A DNA stretch of 64,000 nucleotides from Burkholderiales bacterium 67-32 (GTDB taxonomy: Bacteria > Pseudomonadota > Gammaproteobacteria > Burkholderiales > Burkholderiaceae_B), in the NCBI GenBank assembly GCA_001898625.1, contig MKUP01000014.1, positions 50,378 to 114,377 of the forward strand, in the 5' to 3' direction. Both the position numbers and the translations under genes were made by a program. Shown in pieces: positions 60,790 through 64,000 of the stretch. How positions within the stretch are numbered: position 1 is the first letter of the stretch; every line of letters starts with the position of its first letter. The notes under the pieces were generated by a model. That model saw nothing but the letters and a program-made list of their open reading frames with translations. It had not been told where the DNA came from and searched no databases.

Positions 60790-61869
60790 ATGGAAAACCA
60801 GCACTCCGAAGGTGGCTCCACTCCCGGTTTCGTCTATACCGGCAGCCGGACCACGCTCGCCCGCCGGGCCAGAGGCCAAGGAATCGAAGTCTTCGACCTC
60901 CTTGCCGATGGCAGCTTGCATCATCGGCACCACCATTCGACGGCGCCGAACCCGTCGTTTCTGTGTCTGGATGCCACGGCCAGGCATCTGTATTGCGTAC
61001 ATGGCGACGGCGATAGCGTGAGCGCCTTCCGCATCCAGGACGACGGCGCGCTGCTGGACTTGGGGACTTACGCCTGTGGAGGCAACAACCCCGTCCATTT
61101 CCTGGCCAGCCGCGGCGGTCGATGGCTGCTGGTGGCGAATTTCGCCAGCGGCAACCTGGCGACACTCCCGATCCAGACCGACGGTAGCCTGGGCGAAGTC
61201 GCGCACACCTTGCCATTGCCAGGAAAACCCGGGCCGCACCGCAACCAGCAGACGGGGGCTCACCCCCACCAGCTCGTCTACCACCCCACCGGCGATTGGC
61301 TGGCCGTTCCGGACAAGGGAACCGACACGGTCCATGCCGTCCATCTGGACGAGGCCTCGGGGCGATTGACATGGATGCACGATTCTCCACTTGCCGCCGG
61401 CAGCGGTCCTCGCCATCTGGCTTACAGCGGCGACGGCCGAATCGCGTGGATAGTCCTAGAGCTTTCCAGCCAGGTGCTGGCCGCCCGGGTATGCGCCCAG
61501 CGCGGCGTCTTCACTCCATTCGAACGATGGTCCACGCTGCCGGCCCACTACACGGGCGACAACACGGCATCAGGCATCGCGCTGTCTGCAGACGAAAGCA
61601 AGCTGTACGTCTCCAATCGGGGCCACGGCAGCATCGCCTGCTTCGCCGTCCACGACGGGCGCTTGTCACCCAGCGGTTGGCACGAAACAGGAGGCACGAC
61701 GCCGCGGTTCATCACGCTTGCTCCCGACCCGCCGGCTCTCTGGGCAGCGAATGAAGACGCCGACTCCATCGTGCGCCTGCATGCCGCCCAGCCATCGACC
61801 GTGCTCGCGCGCACAGGCAGCCCCGTCTGCATCGTATTCAAGCCCGGAGTTCCCCATGCATCACATTGA
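60790..61869 (+). CDS. Beta-propeller lactonase (6-phosphogluconolactonase/YbhE-like family)
   Basis: A 359-residue protein without signal peptide. Blade repeats such as GTYACGGNNPVHFLASRGGR, TGAHPHQLVYHPTGDWLAVPD, GPRHLAYSGDGR and GIALSADESKLYVSNRG are typical of the seven-bladed lactonase family that includes Pgl and carboxy-muconate cyclase. It probably opens or closes a lactone of a sugar or carboxylic acid. Its 3' end overlaps the prpF-like gene by 14 bases, so lactonase, isomerase and tct transporter form one unit. Confidence 0.83.
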   Translation: MENQHSEGGSTPGFVYTGSRTTLARRARGQGIEVFDLLADGSLHHRHHHSTAPNPSFLCLDATARHLYCVHGDGDSVSAFRIQDDGALLDLGTYACGGNNPVHFLASRGGRWLLVANFASGNLATLPIQTDGSLGEVAHTLPLPGKPGPHRNQQTGAHPHQLVYHPTGDWLAVPDKGTDTVHAVHLDEASGRLTWMHDSPLAAGSGPRHLAYSGDGRIAWIVLELSSQVLAARVCAQRGVFTPFERWSTLPAHYTGDNTASGIALSADESKLYVSNRGHGSIACFAVHDGRLSPSGWHETGGTTPRFITLAPDPPALWAANEDADSIVRLHAAQPSTVLARTGSPVCIVFKPGVPHASH

Positions 61870-62845
61870 CTCATTGTCCCGCCAAACTCCTATCCGCGCC
61901 CTCTACATGCGCGGGGGCACCAGCAAGGGCGTGTTTTTCCTGCCCGCCGACCTTCCCTCCGACCCCAGCGTCCGCGACCGCGTCCTGATGCGCGTGGTCG
62001 GCAGCCCCGACCCCTACGAGAAGCAGATAGACGGCATGGGCGGCGCCACCTCCAGCACCAGCAAGGTGGTCATCGTGGGTCCCAGCACCCGCCCCGACTG
62101 CGACGTCGACTACTGGTTCGGCCAGGTCCAGGAACTGGGCGGCTTCGAACTGGACGGCGTGACCTTCCCGGCGGCCGAAGTGCGGCTGGAATTCCTGGAC
62201 CCCGGCGGCAGCGACGGCACAGGCGAAGCCATGTTTCCGACCGGCCGCGCCGCGGAGGTATTGGCCGTTCCCGGCGTGGGCGACGTGCGTGTGACCTTGG
62301 TCAATGCCGGCAATCCCACCCTCTTCGTCGAAGCCGAAGCGCTGGGACTCTCCGGCAGCGAACTGCAACCCGACATCAACAGCCGCGCCGACCTGCTGGC
62401 CCGGGTCGAGGCCATCCGCGCCCATGCCGCCGTGGCCATGGGGCTGGCGCCCGATGCCGCCCATGCCACCGCGCACCGCCAGCACACGCCCAAGCTCGCT
62501 TTCGCCGCCCCGGCCGCCGCCTATACGGCTTCAAGCGGCCGCGCCGTGGGCGCCGACGACATCGACCTGAACGTGCGCATCTTTTCCATGGGCAAGCTGC
62601 ACCACGCCATGACGGGTACCGGCGCGGTCGCGATCGCCGCCACCGCCGCCGTGCCCGGCACGGTGCTGGCCGACTTGCTGGGCGGCGCCCGCGGCGAACT
62701 GCGCTTCGGCCACCCCTCGGGCACGCTGAAAGTGGGCGCCCAGGCGCACGGCCAGGACGGACGTTGGAGCGTCGCGCGGGTGGCCATGAGCCGCACGGCC
62801 CGCCGCTTGATGGACGGCGTGGTGCTGGTGCCGCCGTGGGAATGA
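61856..62845 (+). CDS. PrpF-family isomerase with an internal deletion
   Basis: A 329-residue PrpF-like protein; the family normally has about 390. The N-terminal MRGGTSKGVFFLPADLP, the lysine in GMGGATSSTSKVVIV and the C-terminal HPSGTLKVGAQ are intact. After VDYWFGQVQ the sequence jumps to GGFELDGVTFPAAEV, skipping some 60-65 residues that in PrpF/4-oxalomesaconate tautomerase hold the catalytic cysteine (NCGN block). The frame is kept. It is probably inactive or altered. Relatives isomerise 2-methylaconitate or oxalomesaconate. ATG 61856 has ggag upstream. Confidence 0.82.
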   Translation: MHHIDSLSRQTPIRALYMRGGTSKGVFFLPADLPSDPSVRDRVLMRVVGSPDPYEKQIDGMGGATSSTSKVVIVGPSTRPDCDVDYWFGQVQELGGFELDGVTFPAAEVRLEFLDPGGSDGTGEAMFPTGRAAEVLAVPGVGDVRVTLVNAGNPTLFVEAEALGLSGSELQPDINSRADLLARVEAIRAHAAVAMGLAPDAAHATAHRQHTPKLAFAAPAAAYTASSGRAVGADDIDLNVRIFSMGKLHHAMTGTGAVAIAATAAVPGTVLADLLGGARGELRFGHPSGTLKVGAQAHGQDGRWSVARVAMSRTARRLMDGVVLVPPWE

Positions 62846-62955
62846 CCCCCATGGCGCGCCGCGCCACGGCTCCCTGACTTTTTTCCGGAACGGCCGATGG
62901 CCGTCCCGCCCCACCGGCGGCCAGTCCGCCTCCTATAACAAGCCAGGAGACATCC

Positions 62956-63909
62956 ATGAACTTCCTCAAACAGACACTGGCGGCTCTCGCCATTGCCGCC
63001 TTGCCGCTGGCCGCCATGAGCGCCCCGGCCAAGGTCATGGCGCCCGCCGGTCCGGGCGGCGGCTATGACGCGGCGGCGCGCGTGCCATTGCAGATCATGC
63101 AGCGGACCGGCATCTTCACCGACGGCTTCCAGGTCACCAACAAGGGCGGCGCAGGCGGCACCATCGGCTTGGCCGAGTTCGTGCGCACCGGCAAGGGCGA
63201 CGACAACGCCATCATGTCCATGGGCGCGATCCTGGTCGGCTCCATCATCACCAACAAGTCCCCGGTCACCCTGGATCAGGTCGTGCCGCTGGTGCGCCTC
63301 AGCATAGACACCGGCGCCATCGTGGTGGCCGCCGACTCGCCCATCAAGACCGCTGCCGACGCGCTCCAGGCGTTCAAGTCCAACCCGGGCGGCACGACCA
63401 TCGCCGGCGGCTCGATCGGCGGCACCGACCACGTCACCGCGGCCCTGCTCGCCAAGGCGGTCGACGTCGCGCCCGCCAAGATCAACTATCTCCCTTATGC
63501 CAGCGGCGCGGAAGTCGTCACCGCGCTGGCCAGCGGGCAAGCCAAGATCGGCATCTCGGGCCTGTCCGAAGTGAAATCCTATGTCAGCCAGGGCCGCCTG
63601 CGCATCATCGCGGTCTCTTCCGAACAGCGCCTGCCCGGCATCGATGCGCCCACGCTCAAGGAAAGCGGCTACGACGTCGTCATCGGCAACTGGCGCGGCA
63701 TCGTCGGTGCACCCGGCATGAGCAAGGCTGGCCGCGACATGTGGCTGCAGCGCTATGCCAAGCTGCACGCCTCGCCCGAGTGGAAGAAGGCGCTGGCCGA
63801 CTACGGCTGGGACGACGCCTATCTGGCCGGCGATGACTTCACCGCCTTCCTCGCCCAGGAAAAGGTGCGCCAGGCCGAGGTGCTGAAGGACGTCGGACTG
63901 GTCAAATGA
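62956..63909 (+). CDS. Tripartite tricarboxylate transporter receptor TctC (citrate type)
   Basis: A 317-residue binding protein with a signal peptide ending AAMSA. It is closer to the original TctC than to the Bug paralogues: KVMAPAGPGGGYDAAARVPLQIM, NKGGAGGTIGLAEFV, INYLPYASGAEVVTALASG and NWRGIVGAPG. It should bind citrate, aconitate or another tricarboxylate, in keeping with the PrpF-like neighbour. Its stop overlaps the next gene (ATGA). Confidence 0.9.
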   Translation: MNFLKQTLAALAIAALPLAAMSAPAKVMAPAGPGGGYDAAARVPLQIMQRTGIFTDGFQVTNKGGAGGTIGLAEFVRTGKGDDNAIMSMGAILVGSIITNKSPVTLDQVVPLVRLSIDTGAIVVAADSPIKTAADALQAFKSNPGGTTIAGGSIGGTDHVTAALLAKAVDVAPAKINYLPYASGAEVVTALASGQAKIGISGLSEVKSYVSQGRLRIIAVSSEQRLPGIDAPTLKESGYDVVIGNWRGIVGAPGMSKAGRDMWLQRYAKLHASPEWKKALADYGWDDAYLAGDDFTAFLAQEKVRQAEVLKDVGLVK

Positions 63910-64000
63910 GTCACCGAAACGACACGATGACAACACCCCGAAGGCGCCCCTGGTGGCTGGGCCTGGCCGTCATGATCATAGGCGCGGTCTGGCTCTATGA
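63906..64000 (+). CDS. TctB-like small membrane subunit (5' part, cut by window edge)
   Basis: An ATG at 63906 overlaps the tctC stop and opens a frame of 31 codons to the edge: MSHRNDTMTTPRRRPWWLGL, then a first hydrophobic helix AVMIIGAVWLY. Position after tctC and the basic N-terminus before a helix fit TctB; the call rests on context. Confidence 0.65.
   Translation, partial: MSHRNDTMTTPRRRPWWLGLAVMIIGAVWLY

Noticed and set aside
1..64000. Insertion sequences, phage attachment sites, CRISPR arrays, tRNA or rRNA genes
   Set aside because: No transposase, integrase, regular spacer-repeat array, tRNA-like cloverleaf or rRNA sequence was recognised on either strand; small RNAs cannot be excluded by eye.

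Overview
The window is high-GC beta-proteobacterial DNA. Gene content points to Alcaligenaceae of the Bordetella/Achromobacter type: a box benzoyl-CoA pathway, many Bug/TctC solute-binding proteins, cydDCABX, intracellular PHB depolymerase, an fdxA-fpr pair and DUF883. Genus is an inference from gene content, not a sequence search. No rRNA, tRNA, CRISPR array or insertion sequence was recognised.

Layout. 1-11.5 kb: the box cluster for aerobic benzoate degradation via benzoyl-CoA. It holds boxC (cut by the left edge), a BzdR/BoxR-type regulator, a DUF4863 protein, boxD, benzoate-CoA ligase, an alpha/beta hydrolase and a five-part branched-chain-type ABC importer. 11.5-17.7 kb: pncB-panB (NAD and CoA synthesis), then fdxA, fpr, PHB depolymerase, a soluble RnfB-like protein and nth. 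17.7-25.2 kb: a sigma-54 island with an rpoN gene away from its usual lpt neighbours, an orphan NtrC-type response regulator, a receiver-less enhancer-binding protein and envelope/stress genes. A consensus -24/-12 promoter lies before rpoN and a near-consensus one before a stress-type gene. 25.2-30.9 kb: AsmA-like protein, egtB-egtD and small proteins. 30.9-37.3 kb: cydDC-cydABX. 37.3-39.4 kb: methyltransferase and a PepSY operon behind a Fur-box-like site.

39.4-45 kb: a GntR regulator beside an unassigned four-enzyme catabolic operon, divergent from a tctC. The shared promoter region carries two copies of a 13-bp operator-like site in opposite orientation. 45-51.5 kb: icd, DUF1841, an F-box/leucine-rich-repeat-like protein of eukaryotic style with lower GC, two cytochromes c, and a MoxR/VWA pair. 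51.5-54.9 kb: M16 peptidase and DUF2889. 55-60.6 kb: four-domain rhodanese plus tctCBA with a divergent LysR regulator. 60.7-64 kb: lactonase, a PrpF homologue that seems to lack the block with the catalytic cysteine, tctC and the start of tctB.

A GC-rich intergenic repeat family occurs five times (699-856, 7816-7976, 14073-14152, 48151-48238, 50173-50247). Four copies start zero or one base after a stop codon, in one fixed orientation to the gene they follow. The fifth precedes the VWA gene and supplies its ribosome binding site.
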